Part shown: positions 49,477 to 59,824 of the stretch, piece by piece
Layout of the letters: every line of letters starts with the position of its first letter
Numbering within the stretch: position 1 is the stretch's first letter
Position numbers and translations under genes: made by a program
Source: Heterostelium multicystogenum
Taxonomy: Eukaryota > Evosea > Eumycetozoa > Acytosteliales > Acytosteliaceae
Reading direction: 5' to 3'
Assembly (NCBI GenBank): GCA_003667245.1
Contig: RCNN01000164.1
Span: 1 to 64,000 of the forward strand
DNA: 64,000 bases
Notes under the pieces: generated by a model
Seen by the model: the letters and a program-made list of their open reading frames with translations, nothing else
Databases searched by the model: none
Told to the model about the DNA's origin: nothing

Positions 49477-50854
49477 TTAAATCTTTTCTCTCTCTAAAAT
49501 GATATCCTTTGAGTTGCTTGATTTAGAAGTTTCTTTATCGTCATCGTTGAGGTTAGTTCCAGCAGAAGAAGATGAGCTTGAAGCAGCGGCATTGAGTGAG
49601 GATGAAGTATTTTCGTGGGTAAGTGCAAGGATCTTCTCACACTTCAATTTCTTTTTTACACGTTCGTTGTCCTCCTCTGATAACAAAGCTCTTCGAGTTG
49701 GAACGTCCTCGATCTTTTTCAAATCGTCATCATGTTTGATGAAAAATGATGTATTTATGTCTTGCAATGGTGTTGGTTGTACGACTTGTCGTCTTTGCTG
49801 GGGTTCATCTTCTTTTGTTTCATTGCTTCCATTTCCATTTTGGTGTAAGCTATTATCATTTATATCATCCATTATAACTTCGTCTCCGTTGCTGCTATAT
49901 CTTTCTCTATTTCTATCCCTTGAATGACCATTTCTATCTTTCTTTGACTTTCGACTTGAACCTGCTACTCTAGGTTGATCTTTCATATCATATGATGTGA
50001 TAGGCTGAGGTGATGTAATCGATGATAATTTAGTTAAGGTCTGCTCTATCTTTCTCTTTTGTTTTATTCTTTGATTTCTTTAATGTATGTGAATCTGTTA
50101 CAACCTCCCCAAACAACTGTTCAAATAGTGTTAATAAATTAAGAAATGTCCAGAGATCATTATCTTTAAATACTTACAGGTGTCTTTGCGTATGTATGTT
50201 TATCAGGGAAGCTCGGTAAAAATGAAGGAATATGTGGAGGTAATTCTTGTTGTGTATTGGTGGTTTGATTATTGTTATTTGTTTGATTGCTATTACTATT
50301 ACTATTATTTGTTGATGATGATGGTTGATCAGATTCATCTTTGTTGTTGTTGTTATTAATTATTATTATTATTATTATCATTATTTAAATTTGTAGTGGA
50401 AGTTAATGATGTATTTAAATTATTTATAGTGTTTGTGAGTTGTTTCTGTTGTTGGGATTGCTGCGCCTCAGTGATCTTTTGGCAGAGAGAGGAAATGGTG
50501 GTATGGTTCTTGCAAATGGTATCTCTTCTGCCTGTATCAAAAACTTGTGTAATTCATTCATATCTATTGACATGTCTAAAAATGCTTCGTGTACATCGTG
50601 AAAGTTACTCTCTGTTCTACTGGCCAACTCACAATACTGATGTGCTCTAGTTCCAATCTCCTCTATATCTGTATTTCAAAGATGACACATTAATAACAAT
50701 TACAAGGAATGGCTGTTGATATTTGATAATTACATAATCTAATGATATCTGTCATTGCTTCACATGCAGATTGACTGATGGCCGAGAATCTGTATCCTCT
50801 TGTAATTTGAGCGACCACAACTCTACAGAGGGCCCTTGCATATGCATCACTCAT
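49477..50854 (-). CDS. taf8: TFIID subunit TAF8
   Basis: Exons 50854-50734, 50668-50178 and 50116-49477 join in phase to about 417 aa. The N-terminal histone fold reads ARALCRVVVAQITRGYRFSA, ACEAMTDIIRLYIEEIGTRA, then SRTESNFHDVHEAFLDM. The TAF8 C-terminal signature follows: EEIPFARTIPPFPL, and after an Asn/Gln-rich insert PPHIPSFLPSFPDKHTYAKT. TAF8 pairs its histone fold with TAF10 and bridges TAF2 to the TFIID core at polymerase II promoters. Shifts near 50495, 50345 and 50060 need correction. The long Ser/Lys-rich tail is lineage-specific low-complexity sequence. Confidence 0.85.
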
Positions 50855-51273
50855 AGTTTGAGGTAGTTAGTAGTAACCAAAACCAGTCTTGATTATCTGT
50901 CCAACAACTACTAATGGTGATCTCCAATGTGTGTTTGTTTGAATTAGAAGTTCTTGGACCCAAAATTCAAATTTTTTGATTTTTTTAACAGTCAAATTAA
51001 ATTATTTTACAATTTATAACATTTAAATTCAAATAAAGGATGATTCAATAGAATCGATGATGCTAATCTAAGGCTTATTCTCTAAAATTAAGCACGGGGA
51101 TGTTTGATTGCTAACTGAACAATAGATATTGAAGATCAATGATAATAATGTACTTTAATAAAAATAGTAAAAAACTTTGTACAATATTTCAAAAAAATTT
51201 TAAAAAGCATGGTTTTTTAAGCAATATTGCATGTGTTGTTGCTTAAGAAGTTAGATCGAATTGTTATTTAAAA
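50855..51273. other. Divergent intergenic region
   Basis: About 420 bases upstream of both the TAF8 gene and the small membrane-protein gene; A+T-rich, nothing else recognised. Confidence 0.4.
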
Positions 51274-52085
51274 ATGGCTAGCATTAACAATAATAGTGAT
51301 AACGATGATGTAACTACTAGTAAGAATAATACTGGCGGGGAACATCTTACTAATGCTCAAAGAAAAGCAATGGATCGTGTCTTTGAGATATTGGCATCCT
51401 AAAGGACAGTCGTTGGGTGATTACACATGGAAAGGTGCCAAGTTTGGCTTGATCACTGGTGTGACAATGGGATTGGCGATACCTATACTCTTTAAAAACA
51501 CTGATCGTGTTTCATCGATGCTAAAAGTCAGTGATCAACATGACATTCATTGGTACGACCTACCAGGCTACTTCATATTTCTTGGATAATCGTATGTTCA
51601 TTTCCAGGTATCTCAAAATGCCCTTGCAAGTGGTGGTGTTTCATGCGGTCTAGCATCTGGTCTGCTCGGTGGACTTAAACAGGCACCTGTTGGTGCTTTT
51701 GCAGGAAGTGTGATTGCTGGTGTTGGTCATCTTGGCTATCGTGCATTTATTGCTAAAAACCCCTGCTCCTGGTGCTCCTGGATCACAGTTGGCAAAGGCC
51801 AAAGAACTAACAGACTTAATCAATCAAAATAATCTTAAACTTTCAACCAATTGACACATCCCTCTATAACAGACTTGTCGAGGAGGTATCAAGACCTGAT
51901 CAACAAACAGCAACAGACTACCTCAAGTCACTTTCACCATTCAGAGAAATTGGACAAAATGAACGTCAAGATCGTATTGCAAGAAGAGCTGGTGCTCAAT
52001 TGATCTCCCAGGTTCACCATCACAAAAATCATCTGGATCATCATCTTCATCATCATCAACACACAACCACCTCAACAATAAATAA
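51274..52085 (+). CDS. Small two-TM membrane protein, unknown family
   Basis: Exons 51274-51526 and 51608-52085 (GTCAGT donor, CCAG acceptor); shifts near 51398, 51768, 51842 and 52008. Corrected length is about 240 aa. A polar N-terminus leads to two Gly-rich hydrophobic segments (FGLITGVTMGLAIPILF; VSCGLASGLLGGL then GAFAGSVIAGVGHLGYRAFI). These recall Tim17/22/23 or OEP16-like small membrane proteins, but without a decisive signature. A soluble tail (LYNRLVEEVSRPDQQTATDY, LSPFREIGQNERQDRIARRA) ends in a Ser-rich stretch. Confidence 0.5.
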
Positions 52086-52134
52086 TAACCTATATATATA
52101 ATTATATTATCTATATTTTCGATTATGATTTATT

Positions 52135-52673
52135 TCATTGTTCTTCCATTTGTTGCTCTTGTTGCTCAGGTTGAATATCTTGATAAATTTCATCTTCTTT
52201 CAATAACATATTTTGGAATACCTTGATCGATTGGATATATACGTTTACAATTGGGACATGTCAATTGACCTGTCATGACTTTAACCTATTTCATATGATT
52301 TTTAATATAGTTGAATGCTGCTATAATGTTGTAATATCACTTACATTACACAATAAATTATATAAATTCTTTAAAAACTCTTCATCTTCTATTGATTTTT
52401 CGGTGACAAGTACCTAAAATTGATACCAAACTGACGATGAATCGAATATGGTAAGTAGAGAATCCTTTGTGATCGAAATGAATGTGAACATACTTGAGCA
52501 GCTACCATATTAATACCATTCCAATCCAACTTTGGGAAGATATTCTTTGTAAATTCAACGTTAAACTCTTGCTCTAATTTAGAAACATCCTTTACTTCCA
52601 ATAATAATGGAAAGCCTCTACCGACACATTGTCTCTTGGTACAAGCCATCATATTATGTGTTAAGATCTTCAT
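52135..52673 (-). CDS. trm112: Multifunctional methyltransferase activator TRM112
   Basis: Exons 52673-52494, 52413-52345 and 52285-52135 join in phase; about 132 aa once one A is removed near 52209. Family hallmarks are visible: [37 protein letters not shown], and the C-terminal zinc-knuckle half [19 protein letters not shown]. The N-terminal Cys of the zinc site (position 11) and the C-terminal CPNC are kept. TRM112 is the obligate partner that stabilises rRNA, tRNA and eRF1 methyltransferases. The start at 52673 fits the MK[IL]LTHN family N-terminus. Confidence 0.88.
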
Positions 52674-52831
52674 TTCTTTTTCTTTATAATATATAAATAT
52701 AAATATCAATGTGATAACTTTAGATCAACAACTAAATTTCATAGACAATTGGGACTCGTTTTTAAAAAAACTATTCAAATTTATTTATTTTTTAATTTAA
52801 ATTTCATTTATTTGTATACACACACGGTAGC

Positions 52832-53338
52832 TTATTCTTTGGTTTCTTGTTTTTTTAATACTTTTAGTTGGAGTGTTGTCTCATGGAAGAGTGCAGAGTT
52901 GGATAGAGTTCGAGTGAGGTCTAATATTTTACCAGAGTAGGTCAATATAAGAGTTGATTCCTCTAGATTTAGCTTTTTTGATATTTGTTTTTTAAGTGAG
53001 CGAACTGTTTGGTAGAGTAGCAGGTTCTCCATAGTAACTGTCTCACCTGGCTCTCCAGGGAGTTGAATAAATAGTTTCAGTCGCTTTTGACTGTTGAATA
53101 GATCCAGTTCAACCAAGTTAAAATGGTCTTCATTCTTTACGTTAAGTTGTTTTAATGTTTGCTCTCTATTTTCAACGACAGCATCCTCAAACATAACTAT
53201 ATATTCATGTAGTTTTGGTTGATATTTGCCATGCTCTTCTAATTGATTGAGCATATTATTTATTGTCATATCCTCGTTGAATGATGCAACCCAGTAGGTT
53301 TTAGCAGATGCTTGAAAATGTAAATTTAACAAAGACAT
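52832..53338 (-). CDS. Protein with two ubiquitin-like domains
   Basis: An intact single-exon ORF of 168 aa. The C-terminal ~85 residues form a clear ubiquitin-like domain (RLKLFIQLPGEPGETVTMEN, SLKKQISKKLNLEESTLILT, YSGKILDLTRTL, TTLQLKVLKKQ). The N-terminal ~80 residues show the same strand-helix-strand order (LLNLHFQASAKTYWVASF, INNMLNQLEEHGKYQ), a probable second, diverged domain. There is no Gly-Gly C-terminus, so it is not a conjugated modifier. It could be an adaptor; partners are unknown. Confidence 0.65.
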   Translation of the reverse strand: MSLLNLHFQASAKTYWVASFNEDMTINNMLNQLEEHGKYQPKLHEYIVMFEDAVVENREQTLKQLNVKNEDHFNLVELDLFNSQKRLKLFIQLPGEPGETVTMENLLLYQTVRSLKKQISKKLNLEESTLILTYSGKILDLTRTLSNSALFHETTLQLKVLKKQETKE

Positions 53339-53572
53339 TTTATTATTTGTAAAGTAATATATTTGTAAACATTAACACTATTATTTAATCAGTTGGAGAT
53401 AACAATTACTACTATTAAATTTAAAAGCTATTGGAATATCAAGATGTTGGAGTTTATATCTAGATATTAATTTTCAGGAATTTTGTGACTCACCAAATAA
53501 AATCGGAGATAATAATTATTATACACTAGTTGTTGATGTTGATAAATGATGTTAATAAATACATTACATTTA

Positions 53573-56500
53573 TTAGTTAACCCAAGTTGGGTATTTGGGT
53601 GTTTGATCAGATCTAACACAGCTTGATGGACAGTTGGCTGTGATATAATATGAATTACCCCAATCTAGATCTCTGATTGAGACGCCTCCACGAGTGAATT
53701 TTTGAGAATCATCAGTTAGAGCTCTATTTACTAGTTTTACAAAGAGATTGTTGCTGTCAAAGAAATACTTTGTACCATCACCATTGAGTACTGCTGATTG
53801 AGAGGTAGCCGTTGTCAATGGTTTATGATACTTTGGATCGTCCCACTTGGATCCAGTTGTTATGGTAAATGTTGTTTGAGGTGGATAGGTGATTGCCAAC
53901 AGTATGTATTGTCCATAGGGAATTTGACGTGTTTCAATAGCCATGCTTGCTGGAGACACTCCATTAAAGAAATTCATGTACCAACCAAGGTTGAGAACTC
54001 CTGTAATACCATATCCACCATTGGATGTGAAATATGCAGTCTGTGGACCAGGTGGGAGATTTGGTCCAAACAATGAAGTATTACCTACATTGACAAAGTC
54101 ATATTCACGAGATAGATCATCGACAATTAAACCTGGAACCGTAAGTGCAATGTTACCAATTTGACGTCCATTTTGGTCACAAACCCAAGTTCTCCAATCA
54201 GGTTTGAATACACATGAACTATCGAAATTCCACCAGTTTCAAACTTGAACCGACAATCTTTGGTCCAGTGCTCTTGGTGACTGATCCGTCCCAATCGATA
54301 AAGTTAAAGTATCTGCTAGCTCCGGTTTCACGAACATAGTGACCAATACGTTGGCTATCCTGGACATTGGTAAAAGTAATTCCTTTGGTTGCAGAAATTT
54401 GTTGTGGTTTGTAGACATCGGAATGAGTCATGGAAACAATGACACTGTTATCTGCTTCTGGGTTTTCAGCATTTAGATCGTGTTTAAAGTTTCTAAAGTT
54501 TATATTGGTGATGATGGTTTGTGTGACTGTATCATAGAATTGGAAACCTTGTCTAGTGACCATTACATCAGGTTCATAAGCGAGTCGCTCATCTCCTGGG
54601 TTATCTGAGAATGCATTTACTATGGCGTTGTTGATCCATGCCGAACCAAATACAGTACCTGAGATCTTATTATCATGTGACTCGTATCCATCTATTTCAA
54701 TTTGATCACCCCAGTGATTGGCACCTGATGAACATTGAGAAATCTTTAGATTCGTCCATCTCATCCATACTGGATTACCATTGACATCTTGTGTTTGTCT
54801 CGATTCTCTTCCTGACTTATAGGTCAAAGAATCTACCTTTGGATCTTCATAATACAATTTGCCACCACAATAAACACATGAACCAAACCAGAAAAAGTAT
54901 CCAGAAGAGTGTGCACTATTACCATCAAACTCCAAAGTTGTTCGAGAATCCGGTCTAAAGTTTGTCATATTCCTAAAGTTTCCAATGGGTGATGGTAAGT
55001 TGGGGAAAGAGAATGATGCCCAGCCACCACTTGCAGCATTTCCAATAATACGGTTGTAGGCATTGGTAATATAGTAGCATCCAGCAGAGCTGTCAGCTGG
55101 TTGAGTAAGTTGGTCATTTTGATAGAACATTTCACCTTGTTGAGAATTTCCAGCAGCTGGAGTACCGATAGTGTGAACGTAAGCTGCAAGGTTATAAGCA
55201 ATGGTGTTGTTTTCCTCAACACCATCTTCTATATAGAAGCAGTGGCCAGTGGCATCAAAAGCAGTGTTTTGCTCTACGACCAACTCATGGGTTCCGTGTA
55301 TAGTGTAGCAACGATAGTATGCTTTTTCAACAGAGCAATCAGAAATATAAGAGTTGCTAACTTTGCCAGCTAAATGGAAATGCAATGGATAACGACCTTT
55401 GATATTTCTTTGACCCATTTTTGTCAATTGTATTCCAGAGAATTGTCCGTTGGACATGGTCAATACATGACCACCGAATTGTTGGGCATCAGAATCATCC
55501 GCACCTCGGAATATAATTCTACGTGAAATTAAACCAACTTCAGCTTGATATTCTTGGCCACCATAGTGAAGGAATTGCAATGGCTTAGTAAACTCTACAA
55601 CATTGTCTTTGATGGCAGCAATAACCATCTCCTCATTCTGTGGATCATATTCATCTTGATATTTGGATGTTGTTACGAAGACTCTTTGTCCTACCTCCCA
55701 ATTCACATTGTCTTGAAGATAGATAATAGACTCATATGGATAGACAGTTGCTGCCAATCTTGACCATGTCTTGTAGTATTGTTTACCTTGGACACTGATA
55801 TATCCACCTCTTGAAACAGCAATACCTTTGCTTCCAAGATATTGTGTTATGGTGTCTGCTGTTGTTCTTTGACCGTGGAAATGATTTCAATATTTCCATT
55901 CATACGGCATGTTGATGAACCCATGTGTAACTGACCCTTAACATCCACGTCATGTATGTGCATAGTGTAGCTAGAGTCAGAGAAAATCAACTGACTGGTT
56001 TTGGGGATAATAATCTTTTGGTAGATTGCTTCTTGGTCTATAGAACATGATGAAATGAGAACTTTTGAGTTCTCTGGGAGAGTTATGACTGAAGATGGTG
56101 ATGGAACCGTACCATTCCAAGTATCTGGGTCGTGCCAATGAAGAAGTCCACTTTGGAGATGTGGGCATGTCTGACGATTTTGTGGAATTAACCCTGTGGT
56201 TGGTTTTCTGAGGGTAACCAGCTCAGAATCTTTTTGGAGAAGAGTTGGTTTTTACAATTGGTTTTGAAGCAACAGTAAACTCCATATTACGGAAGTACAC
56301 AGAATTAGATTTTGTAGATGTTGGTTGAGGTCAAGGTTTATACCAAGGACACACTTTGGGAAATTCTTTGTCGGGATAAAATCTACAGATAATGATGTCC
56401 ATGATTTAGAATTTCCAAGTGTTGCACCAGTTCCTGCGAAATTGACGCACTCTCTTGGGAGTTGAGGATCAACCCAAACTCTATCATGTGAACTATTGTA

Positions 56501-57899
56501 ATTTCCAATGACGCAAAATTGCAAACGGTATAAAAAGCTAACAGGATCAGCGATCGAGGTAAGGAGATCTACTTTCATGTTATATTTCTCACCAGCACGC
56601 AAATAGAAATCTTGCCTCATGCTAGCCAAAAGATATTGATCTGGACCCCATGCTCTATTCACGGTGACATTAAGTGCTCCACCAACAGAAACACCATTAG
56701 AGGTAGCACCAGATGAGCATTGAGAAAACACGAGAGGGTCTGCCCAATCAGCAGTCAAGCCCAATCATTATATGAGGGCAACACAAAGGCAACTGGTTTA
56801 CTTGTGGTAGAGATTGCAGGAGATACTGGTCCATCAGCAGATGGTTGAGGATCACGCCATGAAGCATCAATTGGACAAGATTGAAAAGCATAAATGTTTA
56901 CACCTAAATCAGCATTGATATTAAGATAAGAGTTTGAGCTACCACAAGTTCCAGAGGTAACAAGCTTTCCATTGACATTTTGGGAATCAAAGAGTGCAAG
57001 ATCCATTGATAGATGGTACAACTCCAGAATTAGTTTGAATTTTGACTTTTCCAGCATAGCCAGACATAAATTTCATATTAACCTTGTCACTTGTAGAAAT
57101 TGTTACATTGGAATTGGGTGTCATTTGGAACCCACTCATATCAACAGATGAAATGGAACATAAATTTAATGTGGTTACAGATAATCCATTAAATTTAATT
57201 GGGAAACCTTTGTTTATAGATGACCAAATTAGTTAATAATTTTTGAAACTAGATATTTTTGGTAGATATAGTTACTTTTTCCATTACATGCATTTATGTT
57301 AATTAGAGAAGATTGGAGTCCAGTTATGTCTAATGAACCACTTGAAGTTTCTAAAGAAATGGATTTAAAGAGATATCCAGATGGTACTTTAATTGTTACT
57401 GTAACACTATAGTCGGCCATATTCAAAGCAAAGACAAAAGAAGAAAATCCAAATAACAATGCCAGAAATACGATTAATCTGTTCTTAGTTGCAAAGGTGC
57501 TCAATACCAAGAAAGAGAGTATTGTCATCAATGAAAATGTTAATTTATTTCCATTTGAAATTACATCAGGATCTGCTGCCTACATATAATACTAATATTA
57601 GAAACGATTAAATCTTTGAATAAAGAATACTAAATACTTACACCAATACGGAAATTAGTAGTACCAGGCTCTTGATGGATTAAATCTTTAAATTCAGCTT
57701 GACCTCTAGTCAATGAAAAACTTAGTTTTGGAGCCTTCAAAGTATCATCAGTTTCGAATTTGTATGTTGTTTCCACTTCAACTGATTTCATAGTAAAAGT
57801 ATCTCCTACATCAACTTCTCCCAGATGAGTCTGTCCAAATACCACACCGAGTGATAACACCAGTGTGATAGAAAGCAATAGAAGTAAATTAGCTTTCAT
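53573..57899 (-). CDS. Large G8-domain surface protein (CEMIP/TMEM2-like beta-helix)
   Basis: Exons 57899-57642, 57579-57276 and 57207-53573 join in phase; about 1400 aa. A signal peptide (MKANLLLLLSITLVLSLGVV) is followed by a ~70-residue domain. Two close hydrophobic segments follow (LMTILSFLVLSTF; LIVFLALLFGFSSFVFAL), then repeated jelly-roll-like domains with CSSG motifs. A G8 domain (LLHWHDPDTWNGTVPSPSSV, then FSDSSYTMHIHDVDVKGQLH) leads into a parallel beta-helix region (RRIIFRGADDSDAQQFGGHV, GRYPLHFHLAGKV, ISDCSVEKAYYRCYTIHGTH, NTAFDATGHCFYIEDG). This is the arrangement in CEMIP, TMEM2 and fibrocystin-L, which bind or degrade extracellular glycans. Frameshifts lie near 57010, 56760, 56320, 56240, 55880 and 54235. 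Confidence 0.7.
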
Positions 57900-58396
57900 A
57901 AAAAAATTGTTTTAATTGAAACTTCAATAAAAATACAAATACAATTAATAATAATAAATAAATAGATAAGTAAATGATATTGTTGATTGTGGTGGAAGTT
58001 GTTGTATCTTTGAAAACAAACGTGATATTTAAAATATCACAGAAGGTTGGAAATTTTGAACATTTCTACGATTATCGAAACCCATTGTCAATTTTGATTT
58101 GATTTATGTGGTTTTTCACAAAATTGCATAATGTAGAGGTTGTTTTTTTTCTTGAAAAGACCCACTAATTTTTAATGGCAACCCATCCAAGAGAGACATT
58201 GAATTATCTATTTCTTGATAAAAAACAAACAATCAAAAATCTTCTGAACATTCATGTTTTTTTTAAATCTCTGTATAGATTCTGTAGTATGATTTAAATT
58301 GAATCGACCCTTGAGACAACATATAATTATCGTTTTTAAATGTGATATAATCAGCTACAACAGTACCAAACTATTACATTAATGTTTATTTGATAT
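57900..58396. other. Intergenic region
   Basis: About 500 bases between two minus-strand genes: promoter of the G8 gene and 3' flank of the lectin-like gene. No coding sequence seen. Confidence 0.4.
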
Positions 58397-59400
58397 TTAC
58401 AAAGGCATAATGAAGATTACTGCACCTGGACCATTAACTAAACCGGTATGACCAGATGAAAATCTCAATTTAGCTCTGATATCGTATTGATAGAAACCTG
58501 GTTGGAGAGTATCTGATGTAACTGAGATTCCGTTGGTCCAATCTCTACATTGACTCATTGAAATACCAACAGGCCATTGAATATCATTCAGACCACCATT
58601 TGTCATAACTGTACCGTTAATGGCTGAGGTAACATCGATACTTACTCCACCATCTCCGTTATTCATGACAATAGAATGGAATTGTACGAGTGCCACAATT
58701 TTACTTGGACGACTAATAACTATGGTAGCGTTTGATCCAGTAACTGGAGTCCAGTCTGAAGAAGTAACATTAAAACTATGATTGTTTACCTTAACTACTT
58801 GAGTTGTAACTTTTGTACTCTCGATTGCAGTAAGTCTCTTCTCGAGATTCATAAACTTCTTGAACAACTCTGAAGAAACACTGCAGCAAGGTGTGAATTC
58901 GGTAAGAGTTGCTCCTTCAATGTTAATGGTGTAGTATTTACGTCCACCATTGGGATTCATAGCGACAACAACATCCTTTTTTATTGGAAAACTCGGTGAA
59001 ATATTGAAAGTCCAAGTTTTGCTCTAAGAGAGAACGAAGTAGAGGTGTATAACCAGTGTCCTGTTAAAATATCACCAGAGATGTATCCATTGGTATCCAT
59101 ATATGACATCAAACAGATTCTTCCATCGCTAGTCTTGAACATCTTTTATTTGGTTTAGTCACATTTTGGTGCAATTTAAGTTAAAGATAAACTTACCATA
59201 TAGTCAGACCAAGTTGACATCCATTTTTGCTATTAATTGTTGAAATGATAATTTGTGTCAGAACAATTTACAATTTACATCGTAATAAAGGATCTTACAT
59301 TCCATAATAAAGTTCCATTTAATGTGTAGGTAACATTACCATCACTTCTGTAATTCAACTCATATCCATCAACTCTTCCATTAAATACTAAAGTAGCCAT
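58397..59400 (-). CDS. Lectin-like protein with C-terminal beta module
   Basis: Exons 59400-59299, 59229-59197 and 59142-58397 join in phase; one shift near 59025. About 290 aa, with no signal peptide. The N-terminal part (YELNYRSDGNVTYTLNGTLL, MFKTSDGRICLMSYMDTNGY) resembles the repeated DGN units of bulb-type (comitin-like) mannose-binding lectins, moderately. A short helical linker (ELFKKFMNLEKRLTAIES) may oligomerise. The C-terminal ~135 residues (SSDWTPVTGSNATIVISRPS, SIDVTSAINGTVMTNGG, LQPGFYQYDIRAKLR, ending VIFIMPL) form a module repeated in the next gene. Function unknown; glycan binding is inferred. Confidence 0.55.
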
Positions 59401-59824
59401 TGTGTTTAGTTATAATATTTATGATAAAGTGGAGAATGTTGATTTTTGATGATGATGATTTGGTAGACCTTTTGACAAAGTTAAAGAAATTAATTTATCT
59501 TTATTTCATAAATCAAAAATGGTTAACCTTTTTTAACTAGTCTAAAAAATAATAAACGACAAAAAGTAACCAACCAAAGGTTGAGATTACAATCTCAAGG
59601 CTCTAATTCAATCAAAAACACTATTAAAAGAAACATTGGAATATTTGATTAATTAATAAAAATCTCTGTAGAAAGTGCACCTCTGACCTGCAAAGATCAA
59701 CTAAACCTTTCTACAACATCTTTGCTTTCACTTATTTGAGTTTTGGGAGGTCAAAACAAAAAACCAACAAAAAACACACATATTTCTGTAGATATTTTTT
59801 TTTGTTTTTTTTTTCAACTTTATT
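59401..59824. other. Intergenic region
   Basis: About 420 bases, A+T-rich with T tracts, between two minus-strand genes that share a C-terminal module. No coding evidence. Confidence 0.4.

Noticed and set aside
49499..49927. 142-codon plus-strand open frame
   Set aside because: Shadow of the TAF8 Ser/Asp-rich tail on the other strand.
53798..54164. Two overlapping plus-strand open frames
   Set aside because: Antisense of the G8 gene C-terminus.
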